Assembly (NCBI GenBank): GCA_902560725.1 | Contig: CACEMR010000009.1 | Coordinates: 1 to 58,992 of the forward strand | Length of the DNA stretch: 58,992 nucleotides | Source of the DNA: an uncultured Alphaproteobacteria bacterium | GTDB lineage: Bacteria; Pseudomonadota; Alphaproteobacteria; HIMB59; GCA-002718135 | Direction of reading: 5' to 3' | Shown: in pieces, positions 49,676 through 58,582 of the stretch | Numbering within the stretch: the stretch's first letter is position 1 | Layout: every line of letters starts with the position of its first letter | Program-made: the position numbers and the translations under genes | Notes under the pieces: generated by a model | Databases searched by the model: none | Told to the model about the DNA's origin: nothing | The model's input: only the letters and a program-made list of their open reading frames with translations

Positions 49676-50362
49676 TTATTTTCTATTATTTAATAAGTAT
49701 ACTATAGAATATATAATTATTGTTAGTGAAATTAATACTAATCCCAAAGCCATTGCATATTCTAAATTGCCCATTCTTGTCTCAAGTGAAATGGCAGTTG
49801 TCATCACTCTTGTATATTGATCAATATTTCCTCCTACTATCATAACTGCTCCAACCTCTGATATCGCTCGGCCAAATGCTGAAAGTAATGTAGTGACAAG
49901 AAGAAAATAACTATGCTTAATAAGTAGTTTAACAGAACCCCAAAATGGAATGTTAAGCGATCTTATTTGGTCTCTAAACTCTAACCAGTTTTTAAGAAAA
50001 ATTTCATGAGATAATGATGCGACAATTGGAAAAATAATTATGGTTTGTGCAATAATCATAGCTGTTGGTGTGTAAAGTAGTTGTAAAACTCCGAGGGGGC
50101 CTCCTGAAGCAAAAATAAAATATACTATCAATCCAACCACAACTGGGGGAATACCCATAAGTGAATTTAAAACCACCAAAATAATTTTTTTAAAATAAAA
50201 GTTATATAAAGCTAAAAAATAACCAATTAAAAATCCAATTATTGAAGCAATTATAAGTGCTGTAAAACTTACATACAGTGATAAAGTTATAATATCCCAT
50301 AATTCTCTATCAAAGGATATAATTAATAATATAGAATTTATAAAAATTTCTAATATGTTCAT
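49676..50362 (-). CDS. tupB: Tungstate-type ABC transporter permease (TupB-like)
   Basis: 228 residues with about five to six transmembrane helices. MGIPPVVVGLIVYFIFASGGPLGVLQLLYTPTAMI (35 residues across about 88-122) and GRAISEVGAVMIVGGNI (coupling motif) are typical of TupB/WtpB rather than ModB. It should form the membrane channel for tungstate or molybdate uptake. The binding protein (TupA) and ATPase (TupC) genes are not beside it, which is unusual. It diverges from fdhD. The cofactor context supports an oxyanion role. Confidence 0.85.
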   Translation of the reverse strand: MNILEIFINSILLIISFDRELWDIITLSLYVSFTALIIASIIGFLIGYFLALYNFYFKKIILVVLNSLMGIPPVVVGLIVYFIFASGGPLGVLQLLYTPTAMIIAQTIIIFPIVASLSHEIFLKNWLEFRDQIRSLNIPFWGSVKLLIKHSYFLLVTTLLSAFGRAISEVGAVMIVGGNIDQYTRVMTTAISLETRMGNLEYAMALGLVLISLTIIIYSIVYLLNNRK

Positions 50363-50388
50363 TTAAATAATTAGTTTATTTACAACCA

Positions 50389-51207
50389 ATGAAAAAAAAA
50401 GAAAAATATTTAATTTCTCCTAATATAGATGATAAATCCCTTATTACTGAGCTTAATGGATTAGATGAAAATTCAAAATTAGTTAGAACAAAGGTAATAA
50501 ATGAAAAATCACTCACAATATTTCTCAACAATCAGGAAATTGTAACTTTAATGACAATCGGAGATCATCCAAAATATTTAGCAATCGGATACTTGTTAAA
50601 TCAAAATATGTTAAAAAAAAATGATAAAGTTTCAAAAGTAGAAATTGATAAAGAATTAAAAGTTGTTGTAGTTCGAACAAAAAGAAAAACAAACTATGAA
50701 ACTAAATTAAAAAAGAAAATTACTACTAGCGGATGTGCAATTGGGACTGTTTTTGGAGATATATATGAAGAAATTAAAAATACTAAATTAAAAAATAGGA
50801 AAAAAATTAAACACAAATGGATTTATGAAATATCAAAAAAAATCACTTTAACACCAAGCTTGTATTTAGAGGCAGGCGCTATTCATGGTTGTGCAATTAT
50901 ACATAATAATAAACCATTAATATATATGGAAGATGTTGGAAGGCATAACGCAGTTGATAAAATAGCAGGTTATATGTTTTTAAAAAAAATAAGCTCCTCA
51001 AACAAAATTTTCTATACGACTGGAAGACTTACAAGTGAAATGGTAATTAAAACAATCAAAATGGGAATTCCAATTCTAATATCAAGATCTGGATTTACAG
51101 CTTGGGGAGTAGAACTTGCCCGAAAATCAAAGTTAACTCTAATTGGAAGAGCTAAAGGTAAAAAATATTTAGTTTTAGCTGGAGAGAATAGAATTGAATA
51201 TAAATAA
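50389..51207 (+). CDS. fdhD: Formate dehydrogenase sulfurtransferase FdhD
   Basis: 272 residues. EDVGRHNAVDKIAGY, TTGRLTSEMVIK and SRSGFTAWGVELARK are diagnostic. FdhD moves sulfur from a cysteine desulfurase to the Mo/W site of formate dehydrogenase. The CxxC motif of the E. coli protein is reduced here to Cys116-Ala-Ile-Gly119, so only the first cysteine remains. The start includes an in-frame A9 run. Overlaps mobA by 14 bp; adjacent genes all serve the same cofactor. Confidence 0.93.
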   Translation: MKKKEKYLISPNIDDKSLITELNGLDENSKLVRTKVINEKSLTIFLNNQEIVTLMTIGDHPKYLAIGYLLNQNMLKKNDKVSKVEIDKELKVVVVRTKRKTNYETKLKKKITTSGCAIGTVFGDIYEEIKNTKLKNRKKIKHKWIYEISKKITLTPSLYLEAGAIHGCAIIHNNKPLIYMEDVGRHNAVDKIAGYMFLKKISSSNKIFYTTGRLTSEMVIKTIKMGIPILISRSGFTAWGVELARKSKLTLIGRAKGKKYLVLAGENRIEYK

Positions 51208-51814
51208 AAAAAAAATAATATTCGTTATTTTAGCAGGAGGTGAATCAAAAAGATTTGGAGGAGGTTTAAAAACGTTATCAAAAATTAATAATAAAAGTAT
51301 TTTTAATAGAATATTAGAAAAATTGAAAAAAAATGAAATTGAAATTTTGATTAATGCTAATCAAAGTCATGAAGAATTTCTGAAAAGCAACCTACCAATA
51401 ATAAAAGATAAAAAAAAAGGTTTTTTAGGACCACTTGCAGGAATCCATAGCTCTATTAGTTGGTGCATGAAAGAGTACAAAGATAAAGAATGGGTTTTTA
51501 CAGTACCAAGCGATACCCCTTTTTTACCTGAAAATTTATTAGAAAAATTTTGTAATAAATTAGAAAAAAATGTTCAAATCCTAGTTGCCAGATCAAATAA
51601 CAAAGTTCATCCGGTAATCTCAATGTGGAACGTAAATTTATTAAATAGTTTAGAAAAAGAATTGAGTCTGAAAAATAGAAAAATAATGACTTGGGTTGAA
51701 AGACATAATTTTGATTATGTTGATTTTAATTACAAAACTTTTGATCCATTTTTCAATATCAATACTACAAATGACCTGAAATCAGCAGAGAATTTAGATC
51801 ACTTAAATGAGTAA
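51194..51814 (+). CDS. mobA: Molybdenum cofactor guanylyltransferase MobA
   Basis: 206 residues. The GTP-binding loop FVILAGGESKRFGGGLKTL sits at 10-28, followed by GPLAGIHSSISW and VPSDTPFLP. It links GMP to the cofactor, giving the bis-MGD form that formate and sulfite dehydrogenases of the DMSO-reductase superfamily need. The start is a TTG at 51194, nine bases after GGAG and inside the fdhD end; no ATG is available. An A10 run in codons 5-8 is in frame. Confidence 0.92.
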   Translation: MNINKKKIIFVILAGGESKRFGGGLKTLSKINNKSIFNRILEKLKKNEIEILINANQSHEEFLKSNLPIIKDKKKGFLGPLAGIHSSISWCMKEYKDKEWVFTVPSDTPFLPENLLEKFCNKLEKNVQILVARSNNKVHPVISMWNVNLLNSLEKELSLKNRKIMTWVERHNFDYVDFNYKTFDPFFNINTTNDLKSAENLDHLNE

Positions 51815-51863
51815 AAATTCAATTATTTATAGATAATAATTATAAAAAGATTATAAAAAAAAT

Positions 51864-52778
51864 ATGAGCATTTACCTTCCTATAGCTGAAATGAATATTA
51901 ATATTTTTCTTATTGTATTTATTGGTATGGCAGTAGGTGCTTTATCAGGCTTATTTGGAGTAGGTGGGGGATTTTTAATGACTCCTTTATTAATATTCCT
52001 TGGAATACCTCCAGTTGTTGCTGTTGGAACTGAGGCTCCACATGTCTTGGCTTCATCGGTTTCAGGAGTAATAGCGCATTGGAGGAAAAAATCTGTTGAT
52101 TTTAAAATGGGGTTTTTTTTACTTGCTGGTGGATTAGTTGGTTCCACTATTGGGGTAAATATATTTAAAATTCTAAGAACTTATGGCCAAATAGATATTG
52201 TTATACAAATTTTGTTTGTTTTGTTTTTAGGAATAATTGGTTTTAGTATGGCTTTTGAAAGTGCAAGGACAACGATAAAAAGTTATAGAACAACTTCTTC
52301 AATAAGAACAAAATTGCATCAACATTCTTGGATACATGGTCTACCATTTAAGGTTAGATTTAGAAGGTCAAAACTTTATATCAGCGCACTACCTCCTATT
52401 ATCATTGGTTTTATTGTTGGAATATTATCAGCCATGATGGGTGTTGGTGGCGGCTTTATAATTATACCAGCAATGGTTTATATACTAGGTATGCCAACAA
52501 GTGTTGTTGTTGGTACTTCATTATTTCAAATTATTTTTGTAACTGCAAATTCAACTTTCTTTCAAGCTTACCTGAATCAAACAGTTGATATAGTTCTTGC
52601 TGCATTAATGATACTTGGCGGAGTAATTGGTGCACAAATAGGTGTTAGAATTGGCTCAAGATTAAAAGCAGAATATCTAAGAGGTTTATTAGCGATATTA
52701 GTATTAGCAGTTTGTGCAAAATTATTTACTGATCTTGTTTTGCAGCCTAATGATTTATTTTCTACTCAGGTTTTATGA
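51864..52778 (+). CDS. tauE: TauE/SafE-family sulfite (organosulfonate) exporter
   Basis: 304 residues with two homologous halves, each with the family signature: SGLFGVGGGFLMTPLLIF near 29-46 and SAMMGVGGGFIIIPAMVY near 189-206. About eight transmembrane helices. Members export sulfite or sulfonates. It overlaps soeA by 4 bp (ATGA), so it is translationally coupled to the sulfite dehydrogenase, which supports sulfite as its substrate. Confidence 0.9.
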   Translation: MSIYLPIAEMNINIFLIVFIGMAVGALSGLFGVGGGFLMTPLLIFLGIPPVVAVGTEAPHVLASSVSGVIAHWRKKSVDFKMGFFLLAGGLVGSTIGVNIFKILRTYGQIDIVIQILFVLFLGIIGFSMAFESARTTIKSYRTTSSIRTKLHQHSWIHGLPFKVRFRRSKLYISALPPIIIGFIVGILSAMMGVGGGFIIIPAMVYILGMPTSVVVGTSLFQIIFVTANSTFFQAYLNQTVDIVLAALMILGGVIGAQIGVRIGSRLKAEYLRGLLAILVLAVCAKLFTDLVLQPNDLFSTQVL

Positions 52779-55696
52779 TTAATCCTTTTGAAACAAAAAG
52801 GGAAGTAGTTAACACTTCTCCAATAGTAAGTGATGAAGTAAAAAAAACTACTTGTTACATGTGTGCTTGCAGGTGTGGAATTAATGTTCATTTAAAAGAT
52901 GGAAAAATTAGATATATAGACGGAAATAAAGATCATCCAATTAACAAAGGAGTTTTATGTGCAAAAGGTTCTGCTGGAATCATGCAACAGAACTCTCCTG
53001 CAAAACTAACAAAACCTTTATTAAGAGTTGGTGAGAGGGGTGAAGGAAATTTTAAGGAAATCGAATGGGATGAGGCATTAAGAATTGCAACTACATGGTT
53101 GTCAGAGGTAAGAAATAAAGACCCAAAAAAATTAGCTTTTTTTACTGGACGAGATCAAAGTCAATCTCTCACAGGATGGTGGGCTAGCAAATTTGGAACT
53201 TGTAATTTTGCTGCACATGGAGGTTTTTGTTCAGTTAATATGGCTGCTGCTGGTATGTATACCATTGGAGGATCATTTTGGGAATTTGGAGAAGTAGATT
53301 GGGATCATACAAAATACTTACTTTTATTTGGATGTGCTGAAGATCATGACTCTAATCCAATTAAAATGGGTTTAGGTAATTTAAAAACACGAAAAGACAC
53401 AAAATTTGTATCAATCAATCCTGTTAAAACTGGTTATTCAGCAATAGCTGACGAATGGCTGGGGATAAGACCAGGAACGGATGGTTTACTTGTTCATTCA
53501 ATTATTTATGAATTATTAAAAGCTAACAAAATTGATTGGAAATATTTGGAGAGATTCACAAACTCAAACTGGTTAGTTTATAATAATCCTGGAAATAAAA
53601 ATCATGGTTTATTTGTTAGAGATAAAAATAATCAACCTTTAATTTTTTGTAAAATTAAAAAAAAGATATTAAAAAGTTCTGAAGAAAATACAAAACCAAG
53701 TTTTTTTGGAAGTTATTATTTTAATGATGTTAATGTAATTCCATCATTTGAGTTAATTACAAAAGAATTATTAAATGATGATTTCAAACCTTCAATTGTT
53801 GCAAGTAAAACGGACATTAAAGAAAGTGTTATAAAAAGAATAGCAAGTGAAATAGCTGAAACTGCTTTTGAAAAAGAAATTGAACTACCAATTAAATGGA
53901 CAGATATTAATGGAAAAAAACATGATACTATGATTGGAAGACCTGTTTCAATGCATGCAATGAGAGGAATCTCTGCGCATTCAAATGGATTTGATACATG
54001 TAGACTAATTCATATCTTACAAATGCTGATTGGATCAATTGATGTGCCAGGTGGCTTTCGTTACAAAGCACCTTACCCTAAACATGTTGTACCAGGTCCT
54101 AAACCATCAGGCCATAAATCAATTCCAAATACATCCTACGATGGTATGCCTTTAGGATTTCCTTCTTCTCCTGAGGATTTACTTACTGATGAAAATGAAA
54201 AACCTATAAGAATTGATAAAGCATTTAGTTGGGAAAACCCTCTTTCTGCCCACGGACTTATGCATATGGTAATCAATAATGCATGGAAAGGAGATCCCTA
54301 TAAAATAGATGTTCTTTTTATGTATATGGCAAATATGGCATGGAACTCGGCAATGAACACGAAAGAAACAATAGCAAAACTAATTGATAAAGATAAGATT
54401 ACAGGAAATTATAAAATTCCAAAAATAATTTATTCAGACGCTTACTATTCAGAGACTGTTCCCTATGCAGATCTTGTTTTGCCAGACTCTACTTACTTAG
54501 AAAGATGGGATTGCATTTCTCTATTAGATAGGCCAATTAGTTCAGCTGATGGAGCTGCAGATGCAATAAGACAACCGGTTTTAGAGTCAAAAAGAGATGT
54601 TAGACCCTTTCAAGATGTTTTGATTGATTTAGGTGCAAGATTGGGTTTGCCAGGATTTATCAACGATGATTTTTCTGCCAAATTTCCTAATGGATATATT
54701 GACTACATAGTTAATCATGAAAGAAAACCAGGCGTAGGTCCTCTTGCAGGATGGAGAGGGAATGGAGATTCATTTGGTAAGGGTAAAGTTAATCCAAATC
54801 AAATAAATGAATATATTAAAAATGGATGTTTTCATAATCATAAATTTTCAAGTGATCAAAGTTATTATAAATTTGCTAATAAGTCATATATCAATATTGC
54901 AAATGAATTTGGATGGATAGGAAAAAAAGAGCAGATTGTTCTTCAAATTTATAGTGAAGAAATGCAAAAATTTAGACTAGCTTCTGAAGGTCATGGCTCA
55001 AAAAAACCTCCTGATTATATGCGTGCCAGAATAAAAAAATATTTTAGACCAATTCCAAAATGGTATCAGCCAATTGAAGACAATAATATTGAGTCAGAAA
55101 AGTATAGTCTTAATGCCATAACTCAACGTCCACCTCATATGTATCACTCTTGGGGTTCGCATAATGCATGGTTAAGACAAATTACCAATAGAAATTATTT
55201 ATATATTAGTGAGTTCGTAGCAAAAAAAAATAAACTCAAAGATAATGATTGGATATGGGTGGAAAGTTCTTATAATAAAATAAAAGTACAATGTAGAATA
55301 ATGAAAGGAGTCAATAAATTAACTGTATGGACATGGAATGCAATTGGAAAAAGAAAGGGTGCATGGAATCTTGACCCTAAATCTCCAGAAACTGAAAAGG
55401 CTTTTATTATAAACCATATTATTCCTGATTTATTACCAAAGAGAGAAGATGGGTACAATTACTCTAACTCAGATCCCATAACAGGACAGGCGGCATGGTA
55501 TGATTTAAAAGTAGACATATATAAATGTAAAGAAAATGAAATAGATTATAAAGTTTATCCAGCATTTAAAACACTCAAGAATAAATCTAGAAAAAATATT
55601 GAAATAAATACTTATGGTAAACAAATAAAAAAAAGTTTTTCCAAAAATCAATCAACAAAACACTTTGAATATATTGGAAATAAAAAAAATTATTAA
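52775..55696 (+). CDS. soeA: Sulfite dehydrogenase catalytic subunit SoeA (molybdopterin oxidoreductase)
   Basis: 973 residues, DMSO-reductase superfamily. The N-terminal [4Fe-4S] site uses cysteines 27, 30, 34 and 62 (CYMCACRCG, GVLCAKG). Cys152 in AAHGGFCSVN is the likely Mo ligand. There is no Tat signal, so it faces the cytoplasm, as SoeA does. Wording such as GGSFWEFGEVDWD and YSAIADEWLGIRPGTDG matches SoeA of alphaproteobacteria, often misannotated as formate dehydrogenase. Partner genes soeB and soeC follow. It oxidises sulfite to sulfate. Polysulfide or formate oxidation is a less likely alternative. Confidence 0.88.
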   Translation: MINPFETKREVVNTSPIVSDEVKKTTCYMCACRCGINVHLKDGKIRYIDGNKDHPINKGVLCAKGSAGIMQQNSPAKLTKPLLRVGERGEGNFKEIEWDEALRIATTWLSEVRNKDPKKLAFFTGRDQSQSLTGWWASKFGTCNFAAHGGFCSVNMAAAGMYTIGGSFWEFGEVDWDHTKYLLLFGCAEDHDSNPIKMGLGNLKTRKDTKFVSINPVKTGYSAIADEWLGIRPGTDGLLVHSIIYELLKANKIDWKYLERFTNSNWLVYNNPGNKNHGLFVRDKNNQPLIFCKIKKKILKSSEENTKPSFFGSYYFNDVNVIPSFELITKELLNDDFKPSIVASKTDIKESVIKRIASEIAETAFEKEIELPIKWTDINGKKHDTMIGRPVSMHAMRGISAHSNGFDTCRLIHILQMLIGSIDVPGGFRYKAPYPKHVVPGPKPSGHKSIPNTSYDGMPLGFPSSPEDLLTDENEKPIRIDKAFSWENPLSAHGLMHMVINNAWKGDPYKIDVLFMYMANMAWNSAMNTKETIAKLIDKDKITGNYKIPKIIYSDAYYSETVPYADLVLPDSTYLERWDCISLLDRPISSADGAADAIRQPVLESKRDVRPFQDVLIDLGARLGLPGFINDDFSAKFPNGYIDYIVNHERKPGVGPLAGWRGNGDSFGKGKVNPNQINEYIKNGCFHNHKFSSDQSYYKFANKSYINIANEFGWIGKKEQIVLQIYSEEMQKFRLASEGHGSKKPPDYMRARIKKYFRPIPKWYQPIEDNNIESEKYSLNAITQRPPHMYHSWGSHNAWLRQITNRNYLYISEFVAKKNKLKDNDWIWVESSYNKIKVQCRIMKGVNKLTVWTWNAIGKRKGAWNLDPKSPETEKAFIINHIIPDLLPKREDGYNYSNSDPITGQAAWYDLKVDIYKCKENEIDYKVYPAFKTLKNKSRKNIEINTYGKQIKKSFSKNQSTKHFEYIGNKKNY

Positions 55697-55699
55697 AAT

Positions 55700-56440
55700 A
55701 TGACAGAGCTACCAAAAAAAACTAATAAAAAATTAGGACTTGTTATTGACTTGGATATTTGTGTTGGATGTCATGCATGTGCTGTAAACTGTAAAGAGTG
55801 GAACACATCAGGCCATTCTTCTCCTTTACATGATGTTGAACCGTACGGAGATGATCCTACTGGTGTATGGTTTAATAGAATTCACACTTTTGAAGTAGAA
55901 ACAGAAGTAAAAGGGAGCAAAACAGTTCATTTTCCTAAAAGTTGTTTGCATTGTGAAGATGCACCATGTGTAAGTGTTTGTCCAACTGGAGCATCTTATA
56001 AAAGAGAAGAAGATGGTATTGTTTTAGTAAATGCCGACACTTGTATTGGATGTAAGCTTTGTTCTTGGGCATGTCCATATGGAGCAAGGGAATATGATGA
56101 AACTGCAGGTGTAATGAAAAAATGTACTCTTTGTGTAGATAAAATTTACAATGAAAATTTACCAGAGAACGAAAGAGTTCCAGCATGCGTTTCTAGTTGT
56201 CCAACAGGAGCAAGAAGTTTTGGAGATTTAGCAGATGAAAATTCTGAAATTGTAAAGTTAGTTTCTGAAAGAGAAGGTTACGATTTAATGCCCGAACAAG
56301 ATTGTAAACCTGTTAATAAATATTTAGCCCCAAAATTAAATAAAGATATTTTTAAAAATAATGAATTAAAACCTATATCAAAAGATGAAAACCAAAGTTT
56401 TGAAGATTGGATAGAACAGGTTCAAGGTGCATCCAAGTAA
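55700..56440 (+). CDS. soeB: Sulfite dehydrogenase iron-sulfur subunit SoeB
   Basis: 246 residues with four [4Fe-4S] motifs: CVGCHACAVNC (21-31), CLHCEDAPCVSVC, CIGCKLCSWAC and CTLCVDKI paired with ACVSSCPTG. DmsB/NrfC-like electron-transfer subunit that wires SoeA to the membrane subunit. It starts 3 bp after soeA and overlaps soeC by 14 bp. Confidence 0.92.
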   Translation: MTELPKKTNKKLGLVIDLDICVGCHACAVNCKEWNTSGHSSPLHDVEPYGDDPTGVWFNRIHTFEVETEVKGSKTVHFPKSCLHCEDAPCVSVCPTGASYKREEDGIVLVNADTCIGCKLCSWACPYGAREYDETAGVMKKCTLCVDKIYNENLPENERVPACVSSCPTGARSFGDLADENSEIVKLVSEREGYDLMPEQDCKPVNKYLAPKLNKDIFKNNELKPISKDENQSFEDWIEQVQGASK

Positions 56441-57362
56441 ATCAATTATTTTTTTTACTGTTATATCAGGTACAGGTTATGGAATATTTATTGGTTTATT
56501 ATTTAATATCCTATTTGAAGAGATTGTATACACTATTGAATATAAGTTATTTTTATCTCTAGTAAGTTTTCTTATGATAGTCACTGGCCTATTAAGTTCC
56601 ACTCTTCACTTAGGTCATCCTGAAAGAGCTTGGAGAGCATTTAGCCAATGGAAAACTTCGTGGCTATCTAGAGAGGGTTTGACAGCAGTAATTACTTTTA
56701 TTCCAATGGTTTTATTTTACTATTTTTGGATAATTAATATCAAAGGATATATTTTGTTATTAATTTTAACAAGTATATTTTCAATTATAACTATTTTTTG
56801 CACTGGTCAAATGTATGCTTCATTAAAAACAATTCCTTCCTGGAATAATCGCTTAGTAACACCAATATATATTCTAAATGGAATTACTGTTGGTTCATTA
56901 TTTGTATACTCATTAAATTTTTACTTTAACTATAAATTACATTTGTTTGAAAAATTTATTTATATAATTATAATATTAAATTTTGTTACTAAGGTTATTT
57001 ATTGGATATCTGTTCGAAAAAAATCTAATACAACTATTGAAACTGCAATTGGCATAAAAAGTAATAATATTACTTTTTTTGAAGGACCACATACTGGTAA
57101 AAACTATTTGACTACAGAGATGATTAATGCAATTCGTAAACAAAATAGTAATTTTCTTAGAATAACTTTTTGTATTTTATCATTCATAACGCCACTTTAT
57201 ATGATTAACCAATATTCTTATTTAGTAGCAGATCCATTTATTTTAAAAATATCAATGATTGCTGTATTCATTTTATCTTTTATTGGTATGATTATTGAGA
57301 GATATTTATTTTTTATTCAGTCAAAACATGTTGTTGGACTTTATTATGGAGAAAAATATTAA
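56427..57362 (+). CDS. soeC: Sulfite dehydrogenase membrane anchor SoeC (DmsC family)
   Basis: 311 residues, GTG start inside soeB, beginning MHPSKSIIFFTVISGTGYG, a characteristic DmsC-type N-terminus. About eight hydrophobic helices and the conserved SSTLHLGHPERAWRAFSQWKTSWLSREG block near 51-78. It holds the complex on the cytoplasmic membrane and reduces quinone, so sulfite oxidation feeds respiration. Confidence 0.9.
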   Translation: MHPSKSIIFFTVISGTGYGIFIGLLFNILFEEIVYTIEYKLFLSLVSFLMIVTGLLSSTLHLGHPERAWRAFSQWKTSWLSREGLTAVITFIPMVLFYYFWIINIKGYILLLILTSIFSIITIFCTGQMYASLKTIPSWNNRLVTPIYILNGITVGSLFVYSLNFYFNYKLHLFEKFIYIIIILNFVTKVIYWISVRKKSNTTIETAIGIKSNNITFFEGPHTGKNYLTTEMINAIRKQNSNFLRITFCILSFITPLYMINQYSYLVADPFILKISMIAVFILSFIGMIIERYLFFIQSKHVVGLYYGEKY

Positions 57363-57363
57363 G

Positions 57364-58107
57364 ATGAAAAAAATAGTTCTTTTTAATTTTTTTTTCATAA
57401 CAAGTTTTGTAACTTTTAATTTATATTCACAAGAAACTTATTTTGATTTATCACAAGATGAAATAAAAATTGAAACTAATTTTGACGGCAAAGAAATTAT
57501 TATTTTCGGCTTACTGGAAGATGATCATGATACAATTTTAGCAATTAGAGGACCAAGCAAAAAATTAAAAATACAAAAAAAAGACAGGTATTTTGGTGTA
57601 TGGTTTAATACTAAAAGAATTACTTATAATAATGTACCAAATATATTTTTTTTGGCATCTACAAACAAAATTGATAATATTTTACCAGAATCAAAGTTAA
57701 TCCAGGAAAATCTCAGTTTTGATGGAATTTTAAGAAATAAAAATTACAATCAAAATTTTGCTTTTGAAAATGATCAGAATATATGGATACAAAACTTTAT
57801 TAGAATAAAAAAAGAAAAACTTTTTTACAATCAATTTGAAATGAAAAAATTTAAAAATAAATTATTTCAAACAAGTGTTTTTTTTCCAGCAACAACAAGT
57901 CCAGGAGAATATACTGCTACTGTATACCATGTAAGGAATAAAACTATCATAAGTAAAGAAGATAAAAAAATTAATATTGAAAAATCAGGTATAGGTAATG
58001 ATATATATAATTTTGCAAATAATAACTCGGTTGCATATGGCTTGTTTACTATAGTTTTTGCTATATTGTCTGGTCTGATTGCTGCTACTTTATTTAGGAG
58101 ATTGTAA
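57364..58107 (+). CDS. TIGR02186-type membrane-anchored protein (TauE-associated)
   Basis: 247 residues from the ATG at 57364, one base after soeC; an upstream in-frame start overlapping soeC is rejected. N-terminal signal peptide (about 1-23), an extracytoplasmic beta-rich domain with DHDTILAIRGPSKK and FGVWFNTKRI, and a single C-terminal transmembrane helix (about 222-245) ending FRRL. This matches the alphaproteobacterial TM family of unknown function that often accompanies TauE exporters. A role in sulfite handling or export is inferred from context only. Confidence 0.8.
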   Translation: MKKIVLFNFFFITSFVTFNLYSQETYFDLSQDEIKIETNFDGKEIIIFGLLEDDHDTILAIRGPSKKLKIQKKDRYFGVWFNTKRITYNNVPNIFFLASTNKIDNILPESKLIQENLSFDGILRNKNYNQNFAFENDQNIWIQNFIRIKKEKLFYNQFEMKKFKNKLFQTSVFFPATTSPGEYTATVYHVRNKTIISKEDKKINIEKSGIGNDIYNFANNNSVAYGLFTIVFAILSGLIAATLFRRL

Positions 58108-58580
58108 TGTCGAATGATAGATATATTTTGGTTGTTGCGGATAATTCAAATGAGATGCAAATTGCTCTAGAGTATGCATGCGCTAGATCTAAAAAAACTG
58201 GAAGAAAAATTATTATTGCAACATTCGTTGAACCTATTGATGTTTTAACTACTCAAGGGGTATCAGAAATAATGATTAATGAAGCAAGAGAAGAAGCTGA
58301 GTCAAGATTAAAAGATGCTGCATCATTTGTAAAAAATAAAACTGGAGAACTTCCTGCTTTGTCATTGAGAGAAGGAGAAACAATTTCTGAATTAAAAAAA
58401 TTGATAGATGAAGAAAAGAATATTAATGTTTTAGTTCTTGCTGCTAAGAGTGATGAAAATGTTAAAGATCCAGGTCCTATTATTACATCTTTAGTTAGCA
58501 ATGAAATAACAAATTTAAGAGTACCAATTATGATTGTCCCTGGAAACTTTTCTGAAGAGCATATAAGTCAAATCACTTAG
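58107..58580 (+). CDS. Universal stress protein (UspA family)
   Basis: 157 residues, Usp fold: RYILVVADNSNEMQIALEYACARS at the start, a helix with INEAREEAESRLKDAA and a final VPIMIVPGNF strand. The GxxGx9GS ATP-binding motif is not recognisable, so it may not bind ATP. Coupled to the preceding gene by TAATG. Function unknown; the context suggests a role with the sulfite cluster. Confidence 0.82.
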   Translation: MSNDRYILVVADNSNEMQIALEYACARSKKTGRKIIIATFVEPIDVLTTQGVSEIMINEAREEAESRLKDAASFVKNKTGELPALSLREGETISELKKLIDEEKNINVLVLAAKSDENVKDPGPIITSLVSNEITNLRVPIMIVPGNFSEEHISQIT

Positions 58581-58582
58581 AA

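Noticed and set aside
52775-57362. Annotation of the three-subunit complex as formate dehydrogenase, DMSO reductase or polysulfide reductase
   Set aside because: No Tat signal on the catalytic subunit, SoeA-like sequence blocks, a DmsC-type anchor and a coupled TauE exporter fit sulfite dehydrogenase SoeABC better; a true formate dehydrogenase is encoded separately.
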